Shown here: positions 1 through 9,600 of the stretch, one piece after another
Numbering within the stretch: the first letter of the stretch is position 1
How the letters are laid out: each line of letters starts with the position of its first letter
Origin: Jimgerdemannia flammicorona
Lineage: Eukaryota > Mucoromycota > Endogonomycetes > Endogonales > Endogonaceae
DNA length: 21,739 nucleotides
NCBI GenBank assembly: GCA_003990745.1
Contig: RBNI01001591.1
Coordinates: 1 to 21,739 of the forward strand
Reading direction: 5' to 3'
Notes under the pieces: generated by a model
Told to the model about the DNA's origin: nothing
Databases searched by the model: none
What the model saw: only the letters and a program-made list of their open reading frames with translations
Made by a program: the position numbers and the translations under genes

Positions 1-257
1 TTTATAGTCACTTGGACTTCCTTCCTTTATTATGTCCATCTATTCCTATATAAATACAGTGAACCTGCCCCCTATCTGATCCCCCTAGGGGGGCTCCACC
101 TCTCTACCCCTTTTCAACAAAAGGCCACTTTGTCTAACACTATCTCTACCCTTCCACTATTCTGTTCACAGATCCTTATCACTAAACTATAACATTACCC
201 CACCTGAGAACTCCAACCCACCCACCATCCAGTCAGCAGATCCCCCAACAACTTCTC

Positions 258-3200
258 CTACCATAATACCTTCTTCTGTAGTCCCATCTGCCACCCCTCC
301 TTGAATATAAAAAGCCAATGTCCAGCCAGTCCCACCCACACTACTAATACCCACCCTATAGTGAGCCAACTATCACCAACACCACTCATTAGCCAAGATC
401 TCAAGTCCTCCCAGTGGCCTCCCTCATCTGCCGGCCTTCGCTCCACACCCAGTCTATTCTCTATTTCTACCCAAAAGTCCCCCAAAACCTCACACTCTCT
501 CAGCCAGTATTTTAGTATCTGCATAAGTTCCCCTGCTTGCCCTATATTGTAACACTCCTCACAATTGAAATGACCACTGTCTACCAGATGCTCAGTGCAG
601 TAATTCAACATGATATTCCTCTGCAATATTTACTACCATACCACCCAGTACTTGGGAGGAAGCTATCTCTATATCTCAGCACTCTATGACCAGATATCTG
701 TCCAGTCCCACTCCTCACCGATCCCTGCTACCTGCCAGCCACTTGGCCAAAGATCCTGGCCCAGACTCTGCTGACACTCCACTCCATCTCCAATATTAAA
801 CTCAGCAAGTAAAGCACCCCCCAGGAGCAGTCTATTCCATCACCATATATCAGGACCCCACATTACCTCTCTCTTATTGCCTTGCTAGTGCAGGCCAATT
901 CAGTGTGCTCCATCTACCAGCCTCTACCAAAAGCTCTTAAACCACAGCTGCCAATTTCCATTAAGCCCTATCAAAAAGAGCAGATCACCCAAAAACCCTT
1001 GAGAAGAGGTTCTCATCTCCCACACCTTCTGCAGCAGTGGCACCCAACCCCCTCTCTATAGTTCAGCAACTCTCTTCAACCACCAGGCTCACAGACAGTG
1101 CAACCTCTTAGGGAAATCCACAAGGCACAGACCTCCTCTGACCACTGGTGTTGCAAGAGTATCCCAACTGATCTGGAATCTCCTCTCTGTCCAAATCCAA
1201 TCACTAGTCACCTTCACCACCCAAGCTAGGAAGTCTAGGTAATAGACCACATATCATAGCTTGGGAAACCAGTAGATATTCAGAATTGACACCTGCTCTG
1301 CCAGAGGATATGGCAGCCTCCCTAACCTTAAAGGGCCTCCCCCCAAATGGTCACCCTGCTCTTCCACCATACTTGTAGCAAGACAGAACCATATACTGAA
1401 AGAAAGATGCTCAGATACTGCATCACCTCACCAGTAGGGACAATTGTTCCAATGACATCCCCACCCATTAGTCTATTCCCTAGTACCATTGTCTCACACT
1501 TATGCTAGTTGAGCTTCACCTCAGAGTGAGCCTCATACCATTCCACTGTTCCCTTAAGTACCTTGACATCTGCCACCAACCCAAGTCCAACCACTATGTC
1601 ATCAGCAAAGGCCCCCACCTTCTACACTATACCATATATAGAGAGCCCTGCCACCTTCTAGCAAATCCTATCCATCAAAGGCTCTAATAAAAGGGCATAA
1701 AGAATAGGAGACAGAGGGTCCCCCTGAGGAACTCCTCTTCTCAAGAAAAATGCCAGACCTTGGTGACCATTACACATTAGTGCCACCTGACTGCTCTCTA
1801 GCAGATTCAATATAGAAGCTCAAAATCTTGGGGGAATACTAATTCGATCCAACACCTTGTCCAACCAAACCCACTATATATGGTCATAGGCCTTCTCTTG
1901 GTCCAAAAAGGCCAACCTTCCATTTAGTCCACAAGCCCAGGCCCCTTCAATGACACCATGCACCCATGCAATTCCATCCCTTATAAGTCTGCTCCTAACA
2001 AAGCCCTGCTGCTCCTCCCCCAGCACCTATTGGGCAACTTTCTGCAGCCTTGCAACAATCACCTTAGTTACTATCTTCCTGTCTATATCCAGAAGCATGA
2101 TCAGTCTCCAATTCTTCCAGTCTTCTCTCCTTCTCTTGTCTTTGTACAATAAGGCCACCAGTCTGAGGTCCTGCTCTTCAACCCACTCACCACTCTGAAG
2201 AACATGGTCATAGAGAGCAGCCATCTCACCCAAAACTCCAGAGACCTTTACTATCTTCTTCCGGAAGTCCCACAGTAACCCATCCTCCCCTGGTACCATT
2301 CCAAGCTTAGTTGCCACAAGGACACTCTGAATCTCCTCTCCTTACACTGGTAAGATCAAGTCACCCAGTCCTGCTACTTGTGGCAGCCCCCACTCCTCTA
2401 GTGTATTTTCAATCACCTTCTCATCAGCACTCCCTTCCCCCTCACTCCACAAACCCTACCATCTCTCTTTCAAAACCCCTAAGATTTGTTATATACCATG
2501 CACCATGTCCCCCTCAGCATCTAAGACCCCATCCTACTGATGTCACACCCTCCTAGCTTTGAGGAGCCTTGACAAGTATCTAGTAGGCCACTCACTCTCC
2601 TCAAGCCCCTGCCATCATAGCCTGGCAGCCATTTCTTGCATATGAGTCTCCTCCTCCTCTCACAATACCTGTTGTAGTTCCACTATCTCCAATTTCGCCT
2701 GCTCTATCCTCCAATCCTCCACCCTATCAGAAGAAAGCAAATCTGCCCAATCCATTTGCAGTCTCCTCAGCCTGCTGGAGGCACACCTCATGTACTTTCT
2801 CCTCTGTCTCCCAGCTTCTCTATCAGCTCCTCTTCAATATACCCTCATAGTCTCTTTCAATCTCATCCAACAGACACCCACAGACAAACTCTCATACCTC
2901 CAGGTAAGAACCTTTACCTAAATGTCCTCCACCCATGAGTCCCACAATCCCTTCTCAGCCAGCAGGGAGGAGTTAAGGTGCCAATGTCTGGGTCCATCTC
3001 CACTCTCTCCAAACTGCTCTTGCCCCAAAAGTCCCCAGTAATCAGATCATGGGCACCACTCTACCTCCAATGTCTTCCAAACATCTGAACCCCAACACTT
3101 GGCTATCAGAATCCAGTCAATCCTTATATCCAAGCCATTCACCCAATGTATGTAGACCCTGGTATTGCCCCACTATGTTCTGCTCATATCCCCTAAGGAG

Positions 3201-3718
3201 CTCAAATTCTCCACCTCCTCCCATACATCCAGACCTCCACTTCTCTTCCCTGCATTCCTCCCTCTATCAGTTCTGTCTAGATGCTGATCCTGAACCATAT
3301 TAAAGTCCCCACCAAGAACATCGACCCCTTCCTCCAAGAGAATACCCTTCTCCAGCAGCTCCTTAATTCACACAGTCCTCTTGCCCCTAACTGCTGGGCA
3401 GTAGCAAGAACCAACCCTCACTGACTCCCACCCTGGCTGATATCAATCTCTCCAAACCAAGTGATCACTCCAGCTCCTGATTCCCCCCAAGTCTCCTCTA
3501 CCCTTCCTAACCAGAATCACTACTTTCCTAAACCAAGCAGTAGCCCCACTCCATTCCCTAGTCCACTCTACCTGATTGTCCTCATTCTCACACTATATAT
3601 CCTGTAGTAAAAAGAGATCAGCCTCTAATCCCTTGAGCAAAGTAAAAATGTTCTTACACCACTCAGATCCCCTTAACCCATTCACATTCAAAGAGAGAAT
3701 ATTGGTTGTACTGTTCAT
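258..3718 (-). pseudogene. LINE A ORF2: endonuclease-reverse transcriptase, multiply broken
   Basis: The start MNSTTNI at 3718 matches the ORF2 start of LINE B. It is followed by the APE-type endonuclease motif NVNGLRG, then LLQD near 3602, and GGDFN near 3280. The last endonuclease motif reads SDY at 3038-3046 where LINE B has SDH, so a catalytic histidine is lost by CAC to TAC. The reverse transcriptase begins near 2317 and has FLDQEKAYD, GVPQGDPLSP and a catalytic box FADD near 1594-1605. The C-terminal finger near 500-590 keeps CEEC, but the histidine is tyrosine (YWLREC against HWLREC in LINE B). Frame changes and stops such as TAG at 3593-3595 make it non-functional. I see no RNase H domain between RT and the finger. 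Confidence 0.85.
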
Positions 3719-3749
3719 AAGAAATAATGTTATATAGCAATTCCATCCT

Positions 3750-5803
3750 CTACAAGTCTGCATTCGGCTCCTCTTGTATCAAGCCCAAGTTATGTTCAGC
3801 AGCTAGTTCCCTTTCTCCAGCTTCCCGTGCCGCCAATCCTCCCAGAAGTTCCACCATTACCCTATCTTCTCTCTCCTCAAAGTCCTCATAATACTCTAGA
3901 CAGGTCTCCTGCCAGAGCTGTAAACTATGATGCTCTGCCCAACAGTAGGCAGCCTGCTCACCAGCAACAACCCCCAGCTCTGCCTTCCTCACCTCATCAA
4001 CCTCATATCCCTCCTCCTCCAGGAAGATTGTAAGAATCTCTACCTTCAGTACCTCCACCACTCCATCTCCATACAGAATCTGTGCCCAATGCTCCTCAGA
4101 CATTACACATAGGTCTACTTCTCCCAATGCCTCAGCTGTGAGGTTATCTATCACCTTGTTCATCTACAGCAAGTTCCCCACCTCCTTCCCTCCTAGAGTT
4201 CCTGGCTGCCCTGCATCCAATATCATGATATCAGTTCCTACACTAGCAGCCTCATCCCACTCCTCCTCTGGGACATCCACCAGCTCATCCTCATCAACTG
4301 CCACCACCTAGCCTCCTTTTGCCACATTGGGGACCTCAAAGTGTACTCATAGGGCCCCCTGCATCAGTACATCTTCTGCCACCCCTCTCTTTACCACTGG
4401 GTCCCTCTTGATAAGAGGGGGAGGGGTGGCATCCAACTCCTGCTCCCAGACCTCAAATGTACCATCTGTATAGGGGTCCTTGTTCAGCACCTTCCCAGCC
4501 TCTTCCTTGTTTGCCTCCACCTCCCCTCCTCCTTTACTAGCCCATACACTAGCTTTGATGCCTTCAGACTCCTCAGTGCTATCTATCTTCTTCTTAGTCT
4601 CTCCTCTCATGCTCGCCAACAGCTCTCTCTGCCTTATATACCCCTGGGCCTGCTCTCACTGCTTCTTGTCAGTTTGAATTTGCTTTCCATCAACAATCTC
4701 TAGATGCATTGACTCCTCATATAATTTTCAGGCCTTTGTCCTCCTCTCAATAGTACCACTCAACTCCTCCAGAGCCTCCAACAAGTCCTCTTCCTCCTCT
4801 TCATTCTCTCGCACCCTTAATACCTTATAGACAAAAGCCCCCCACATCAACACTGAGGGCCAGTCACTCATCTTCTCTGTGGCCTCTCTTTCTGCCAGTC
4901 TAATCCTCACATCCACGTTACCAGTCCTAATAGATATCCCCTCTCACACCTGGAAACTGACATCTACCACATTGCCATACTCTACCATCACTGCCTCTAC
5001 CTTTCTCCTAGTTTCCTTCTTTATCACTGTAGGCATCCTCTTCATCAACAGCTATACTACTCTGGGGTCTCATCTCAGGCAGCACATCATGGAGACCACC
5101 ACCTCCCCAACTACCACTCTATTCTTCAGAGCCTCTTCCAGTAGACCCACTTCCTCAAAGCTCACCTTGACTCCCTCCAGGCCCTTCAGGAACTTCACTG
5201 AGGCAGCTCCAGTCACTTGCTTCAAGATAAGCCCCAAGACCATCCTTACTGTCACCACCAAGCCTTAGAAATACAGTATCACTACAAACTCCGAGGTTGA
5301 TTTCCTGAGTAATGGTGCCACTACCAGCCCTGTTACACTATCAGCCAGATTCTCTTTTTGCATCAGAAACCCCTGCTTCACACCTCTATCAACTATCACA
5401 TCTCTTTTTTTTTCCCAATTACCTGTCACACTACCATCAGTAGTCCTACCCTCAGCCACAGCCCCTCTAGCACCTATGCTCACATCCCCCATCTGAGTAC
5501 CTCCCCCCCTCTCTAGGCTCTCCTTGCCTTTTCTCACAGCAGTACCAGCCCTAGATCCAGCCAGCTACTCACTCTCTTTCACCTTATCTACAAAACTTGG
5601 TGGGCTTGGCCTCCTCCCATTACTACCAGACACCAGTCTACCTCCAGAGCCCTTACTACCCTTTGACCCTCCAAAGGCCCCCATCTCCAGGCCATAACCC
5701 CTTCTAACATTCTGCTAGCTAAAAGCCCCAGGTCCATCTGACCCAGTATACTCATCAGAATACTTGCTTGATGATATTTTTATAATATCTTTTCTCTAAG
5801 TTG
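3750..5803 (-). pseudogene. LINE A ORF1: gag-like nucleic-acid-binding protein, broken
   Basis: The last 137 codons (4163-3750) are open and align without large gaps to the end of ORF1 in LINE B: shared blocks include AEALGE/AEELGE, EEHW/EEFW and the tail AAEHNLGL against AAEWNLDL. Open pieces upstream (4619-4347, 4916-4728, 5261-5070, 5537-5265) match successive parts of the same protein. For example GAASVKFLKGLEGVKV corresponds to GTASVKFLKKLEAVEV in LINE B. The start codon expected near 5803 is not preserved. The stop at 3750 is 31 nt upstream of the ORF2 start, close to the spacing in LINE B. In this family ORF1 proteins bind element RNA; no zinc knuckle is visible here. Confidence 0.75.
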
Positions 5804-5862
5804 TGTCGAAAAACTGTTGCTTGAGGTTGGTGTAACATGAATTGTATAGGAGAAAGGTGTCT

Positions 5863-6145
5863 GGCAACTGTGTCTTCTTTGTAAGTTTGTCTGATTTGGT
5901 CTAGGAATTCTGATACCAAGGTGATCTATATAATTATAGTGAGATCTGAGTATCTTGATAAGACATCTGGTACTACAAGTGTCTTGCTAAGCTTATAGAT
6001 GATTGTTGGGTTGAAGGTTTGAAGCTTGAGGCTCCACTTGGCTTGTAGATATGACAGGGTAGGTTGGGTGTTGATGTACTTGAGAGATTGATGATCAGTA
6101 ATAATATCAAACTTAATATCTTCTAGATAGCATCACCAGTGGTCT
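5863..6145 (-). pseudogene. gypsy RNase H, second part (3' of foldback insertion)
   Basis: The minus-strand reading resumes after the foldback element with DHW, then the RNase H hallmark ITDHQSLKYI, then LQAKWSLKLQTF and the distal PDVLSRYSD, typical of the end of Ty3/gypsy RNase H. The linker towards integrase starts (DQIRQTYKEDTVA) and is cut at about 5863 by LINE A. One TAA stop is present near 5925. The zinc-binding HHCC domain of integrase is not reached. Confidence 0.85.
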
Positions 6146-6155
6146 AGTGCATGTA
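6146..6155. repeat. Target-site duplication, left copy (foldback element)
   Basis: AGTGCATGTA, identical to 6725-6734 on the other side of the element. Removing the element and one copy restores the gypsy RNase H reading LLAIIHALDHW, which confirms both ends. Confidence 0.92.
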
Positions 6156-6724
6156 ATGCTCCTAATGAGTCAATTTAATCTGGATTGGATTCGGATTGAT
6201 TCAGATTGAATCCCATCTGGATCAACTTGGATGGGATTCAAATCCCATCTGGATGGATTTGAATCAACCATTGTTTTGATTTCCAAATTAGACAATTAAA
6301 TGTTTACATCAATAACTCGATGAATAATCATCCACATTTGATGATCTTGGTGTCATTTGAAAGCCCTTAATAAGGCCTATCTAATGATACCAAGAACATT
6401 GAAATCGGATCATGAATTCCTGAGTTATGAAGGAAACCATCTGAATCGCCGATTTTGGAAATTCTTCGATTTGCCAATTTTGGAAATTTCGTCAAATGGA
6501 ACGTTTTCCTTAATATCTCGGCAACACGTAATCCGATTTTAATGTTCTTGGTATTATTAGAAAGGTCTTATTAAGGGCATTCAAATGACACCAAGATCAT
6601 CAAATCTGGATGATTATTCATCGAGTTATTGATGTAAACATTTAATTGTCTAATTTGGAAATCAAAATAATGGTTGATTCGAATCCATCTGAATCCCATC
6701 CGGATTGACTCGTTCGGAGCACTA
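6156..6724. mobile_element. 569-bp foldback MITE, Mutator-like, inserted in gypsy RNase H
   Basis: Almost the whole element is one inverted repeat. The left half (from 6156 towards about 6440) matches the reverse complement of the right half, with long near-identical blocks such as the one containing CAATTAAATGTTTACATCAA at about 6293-6312 and its complement near 6630-6650. The match weakens towards the centre. The termini are imperfect: ATGCTCC on the left and the complement of GGAGCACTA on the right. A 10-bp direct duplication flanks it; 9-11 bp is the usual size for Mutator-like elements. It encodes no protein; the open frame at 6357-6542 lies in the repeat and has no coding character. It holds over ten CpGs, unlike the host gypsy, so it probably arrived after the host lost its CpGs. 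No autonomous partner with these ends is visible in the window. Confidence 0.88.
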
Positions 6725-6734
6725 AGTGCATGTA
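6725..6734. repeat. Target-site duplication, right copy (foldback element)
   Basis: AGTGCATGTA, a perfect copy of 6146-6155. Confidence 0.92.
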
Positions 6735-6960
6735 TTATTGCCAGTAGTTCCTTCTTGTGAGTGGCTAGTTTTTATTCAGCTGGGGCCAACTTGCAGGACT
6801 CAAAAGCAATAAGATGATATTCTTTACCATTATCTTGTGACAGAACTGCTCCAATGGCAAAATTTGATGCATCAGTAGTGACTGTGAATTTTAGGCCTTG
6901 ATCTGCATTATGCAGAACTGGAGCATGGGTCAGGTGGTTCTTGAGTTCTTGAAAGGCTTA
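6735..6960 (-). pseudogene. gypsy RNase H, first part (5' of foldback insertion)
   Basis: The minus strand reads FTVTTDASNFAIGAVLSQ, containing the first catalytic aspartate of RNase H (TDAS). It continues with YHLIAFESCKL and ATHKKELLAIIHAL, containing the KE(L/M)LA glutamate box, and then runs into the target duplication. One in-frame TAA sits between PAE and KLATH. The remainder of the domain continues at 6145-5863. Confidence 0.88.
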
Positions 6961-8029
6961 TTGATAGAAGAGATCTCAGATATAGGGTATATAGTGGTCT
7001 GAGTGCAGGACCTTCCTCATGAGATTAGTCAGTAGCTTGGTAATGTCAGAGAAGTTTCTGACAAAGCAGTGATAGTAGCCAGTTAGACCAAGGAAGGATC
7101 AGAGTTCTGTAAGGTTTGACAGAATGGACCATTCTTTAATTACTTCTATCTTGTATAGATCTACTTGAATTCCTTGTATAGAGACAATGTGGCCAAGATA
7201 TTCAACTTATTCCTTAAAGAATTCACACTTCTTAAGCTTGGTGTAAAGCTTGTATTTTTGCAGGATCTCCAGGACTATGCAAATGTGTTTGAGGTATTCT
7301 TCTTTTTGTACTAAAGATCAGAATATTGTCAAGATATATCAATAGAAAAATAAATGATTGGTCCTTGAATATCTTATTCATCAGGGTCTAAAATGTAGTA
7401 AGTATATTGGTGAGACCAAATACTAAGACCAGGAATTCATAGAGTTCAAAGAGAGTCATAAATGCAGTCTTAGAAATGTCTTCTGGCTTGATTTAAATCT
7501 GGTGGTATCCTGATATGAGATCTAACTTGGTGAAGTATTTAGCATTCTTGAGAGTATTAAAGATTTGATCAATTAAGGGTAGTAGATAGCAGTTCTTGAC
7601 AGTGTATTTATTGAGTATATGATAGTCTATATATATTTACAGAGTACTATCCTTCTTCTTGATAAATAAGACTGATGAGCCATAAGGATATTTGCTTGGC
7701 TGAATGACTTCTCATGTAAGTAGTTCTTCTAGTTTCTTTTTAACTACTTCTATTTCAAGTAGTGATATGTAGTATATGTATTTCTTAGATGATATAGCTC
7801 CTGGGGTCAGTTTAATTTCATATTCAACTTCTCATGTAGGCAGTAGACCAGGTAACTTGTCTGGAAAGATATCCTTGAATTCTTCTAGCAGTAACTTGAT
7901 ACTTTCATTAACTGATAGTCTCTTGTTTTGTTTCTTGGGATAGACCATTACAATAAAGATATACATTGCCTTATTGAGTACTCTTTTATACTGTATAGCT
8001 GACAGTATTACAATCTGGATCTTGCTCAT
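6961..8029 (-). pseudogene. gypsy reverse transcriptase, frameshifted
   Basis: An open stretch 8029-7832 covers the protease-RT spacer and includes the typical LLEEFKDIFPDKLPGLLP. It is followed by EVIQPSKYPYGSSVLFIKKK, KLDLISGYHQI and MTLFELYEFLV, the usual fingers and palm. The catalytic box at 7325-7336 reads YLDN instead of YLDD. The second aspartate (GAT) has become asparagine (AAT), as expected if a GACGAT context lost its CpG. At least one frameshift separates this box from the upstream frame. The connection region near 7000-7150 has SFLGLTGYYHCFVRNFSDI, diagnostic of Ty3/gypsy. Stops are scattered throughout. Confidence 0.87.
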
Positions 8030-8183
8030 AATCTTGTCTGTCTTATATAATAGTGATATTGGCTCTATCTTAAAGTAAGGTAACTTTATTCTTACACTAA
8101 TTAATGTCTGGATTGTATTTCATAAGTCAGAGTTTTTCTAAGATCAGGTCATAATCTCCTAGTGATGCAACCTCAAAGTCTAC

Positions 8184-8436
8184 TCATTCCCAATATTTCT
8201 GGATCTTGAAGGGTAGTTTGGTAGCAATTGACTCAATGAGATACAGAGTACTATCTGCAGTAACTATACTATTGTTCTTGAGTGCAGGCTTGGTAAGAAT
8301 CTTGAGACTTTCAATGAGATTCTGATTGATGAAGTTCCCTGCAGCTCCACTGTCTATGAGTACTTGAACTTCTTTTCCTTTGACTAGGCCTTTGAAAATG
8401 AGCATAGCTTGAGCTTGATTTTCACTAAAACTTACT
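8184..8436 (-). pseudogene. gypsy aspartic protease
   Basis: The minus strand reads AMLIFKGLVKGKEVQVLIDS followed by GAAGNFI. The DSGA active-site box lies near 8344-8364, in the usual hydrophobic setting (VLIDSGA). The open frame from 8405 runs to 8184 with IATKLPFKIQKYWE near the end. The domain follows the dUTPase in the same frame without a gap, so both would have been parts of one polyprotein. The viral-type protease cuts the polyprotein as a homodimer. Confidence 0.88.
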
Positions 8437-8840
8437 GCTTGATCAGTGCTGCCAAAACCTTTTTGATCTCATTGAGTTTCAGGGAGTTCTTGAACTTCTG
8501 TAATATTGAGTTAACTGGCTTTTTCTAGGATCATTTGTGTAACTTAGTCTCCTTCTTTAACTGTGTAGTTTTGATCCTTCTGGTTGATAAGCAGAACTTG
8601 AACTTATCCTTAAAAGTCTGGGTCAATGACACCAGTACTTACATTTAAATAATGTTTGACACTAAGTCCTGATTGCAGTATAATTCTGACATAATGTCCT
8701 TCAGGATATTGAACTGCAATTTCAGTAGATATCAGAGTTTGGCCCTTGACTAAAATGGTGACTTGTTTGACAGAGTATAGGTCAAGACCAATGACTCCTT
8801 CTGTTTGATATTGAGGGATCTGGGCTTTCAGATAAAGCTT
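8437..8840 (-). pseudogene. dUTPase domain in the gypsy gag-pol polyprotein
   Basis: All five trimeric-dUTPase motifs occur in order on the minus strand. Motif 1 is GLDLYS (8772-8798). Motif 2 is the PEG box (8697-8705). Motif 3 is QSGLSVKHYLNVSTGVIDPD (8616-8675), with the catalytic aspartate of GVID present. Motif 4 is GD-x-VTQMIL (about 8526-8552). Motif 5 is DQKGFGSTD (8442-8468), preceded by TGA at 8469-8471 where the family has arginine. The arginine of motif 3 is glutamine and its tyrosine is phenylalanine. Stops lie at 8610-8612, just after and in motif 4, mostly where arginine is expected, as CGA to TGA/TAA decay would give. dUTPases turn dUTP into dUMP and pyrophosphate, keeping uracil out of DNA. 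The position between nucleocapsid and protease resembles betaretroviruses. Confidence 0.92.
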
Positions 8841-9381
8841 CTTGATCTTGAGCTCAGGTTGACTAGTAGTGGGGTTGATAGATGTGTCTTTGGACAATAT
8901 GGTGACTGGTCTTGAGGGTTTACTAGTCTTCTTAAGATATTTGGTTGCAATGTATCCTGTTTGACAATAGAAGAAACAGACTCTGGATTTCTTCAGGCAG
9001 TCCTTTTCTTTAAGGATAAGCTTGGTGTTCTTTTTGTTTATAGTATCTAGATCCATTGGTGTCAGACCAACTATCTTTGGTTAGTTCTTGTGGCAGTTCT
9101 CAAAGTGGTTCTTCTTATAGTATTCTGGTTCAAAGCAGTTACCAAAGGTGATAACATCAAACCTATTAGTAATTCTCAAGATTTTTGGGCTCTTCTAGCT
9201 TGATCTTAACTTGTGTATTTCCCTTCAGACCTCAGACATAGTGGTCTATCTTTTTGTCCTCAGATATCACTGGTAGCTTGAGTAGAATTGACAAAAATTG
9301 TGCAGTGACAAATTGGACTTATATGCCTTCTTTCATTCTTATGAGCTCAAAGTATTGGCCTAACTAGAAGGTCTATGTATC
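8841..9381 (-). pseudogene. gypsy gag, 3' part with degenerate zinc knuckle
   Basis: The part next to LINE B reads like the core of a retrotransposon gag: GQYFELIRMKEG, AQFLSILLKLPVISEDKKID then HYV, GLKGNTQVKIKLEEPKNLE. The open frame from 9056 contains VCFFYCQTGYIATKYLKK, which fits a CCHC knuckle (C..C....H....C) in which the histidine and last cysteine have both become tyrosine (CAC to TAC and TGT to TAT) and the first cysteine is one residue out of place. A Ser/Thr/Pro linker leads into the dUTPase. Stops and frame changes occur above 9056. Confidence 0.78.
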
Positions 9382-9389
9382 TATAGATA

Positions 9390-9392
<3 letters not shown>
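9382..9392. repeat. Target-site duplication, 3' side of LINE B
   Basis: TATAGATAGCC, directly next to the LINE B poly(T) and identical to 15147-15157. Confidence 0.93.

Positions 9393-9420
<28 letters not shown>
9393..9420 (-). repeat. LINE B poly(A) tail (28 T on plus strand)
   Basis: An uninterrupted run of 28 T's sits between the target duplication and the conserved LINE 3' end, as left by target-primed reverse transcription. Confidence 0.95.
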
Positions 9421-9423
<3 letters not shown>

Positions 9424-9600
9424 GTCACTTGGACTCCATTCCTTTATTAACACCGATATCTATAGTATTATTTATACAGCCTAAGCCCTCAACCTATCCT
9501 ACAGGGACCCCCTCTCTCCCTAGTCCCTACAAATGACACCCCATCCACTGATATCTCAACTCTACCCCCACTCTTCTCTACAATCCTCCTTACTAGACCC

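Larger units (their letters stand above)
1..5862 (-). mobile_element. LINE A: near full-length non-LTR retrotransposon, heavily mutated
   Basis: The sequence following the first three T's (atagtcacttgga) is the same as that after the poly(T) of LINE B at 9421, so the window starts at the 3' end of a minus-strand LINE. The same order follows: zinc finger, RT, endonuclease, ORF1. The 5' limit near 5862 comes from comparing its leader with the 57-nt leader of LINE B; both share spaced matches ending in a TTTCGACA-like block before ORF1. Length is then about 5.86 kb against 5.73 kb for LINE B without its tail, so neither looks 5'-truncated. It lies inside the gypsy element: minus-strand gypsy coding reads up to about 5863 and stops at the junction. 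The left target duplication is outside the window. It has very few CpGs (none in the first 300 bases) and many stops. Confidence 0.88.

Noticed and set aside
6357..6542. 61-codon frame within the foldback element
   Set aside because: It is contained in an inverted repeat with no coding signal; small foldback elements of this class are non-coding.
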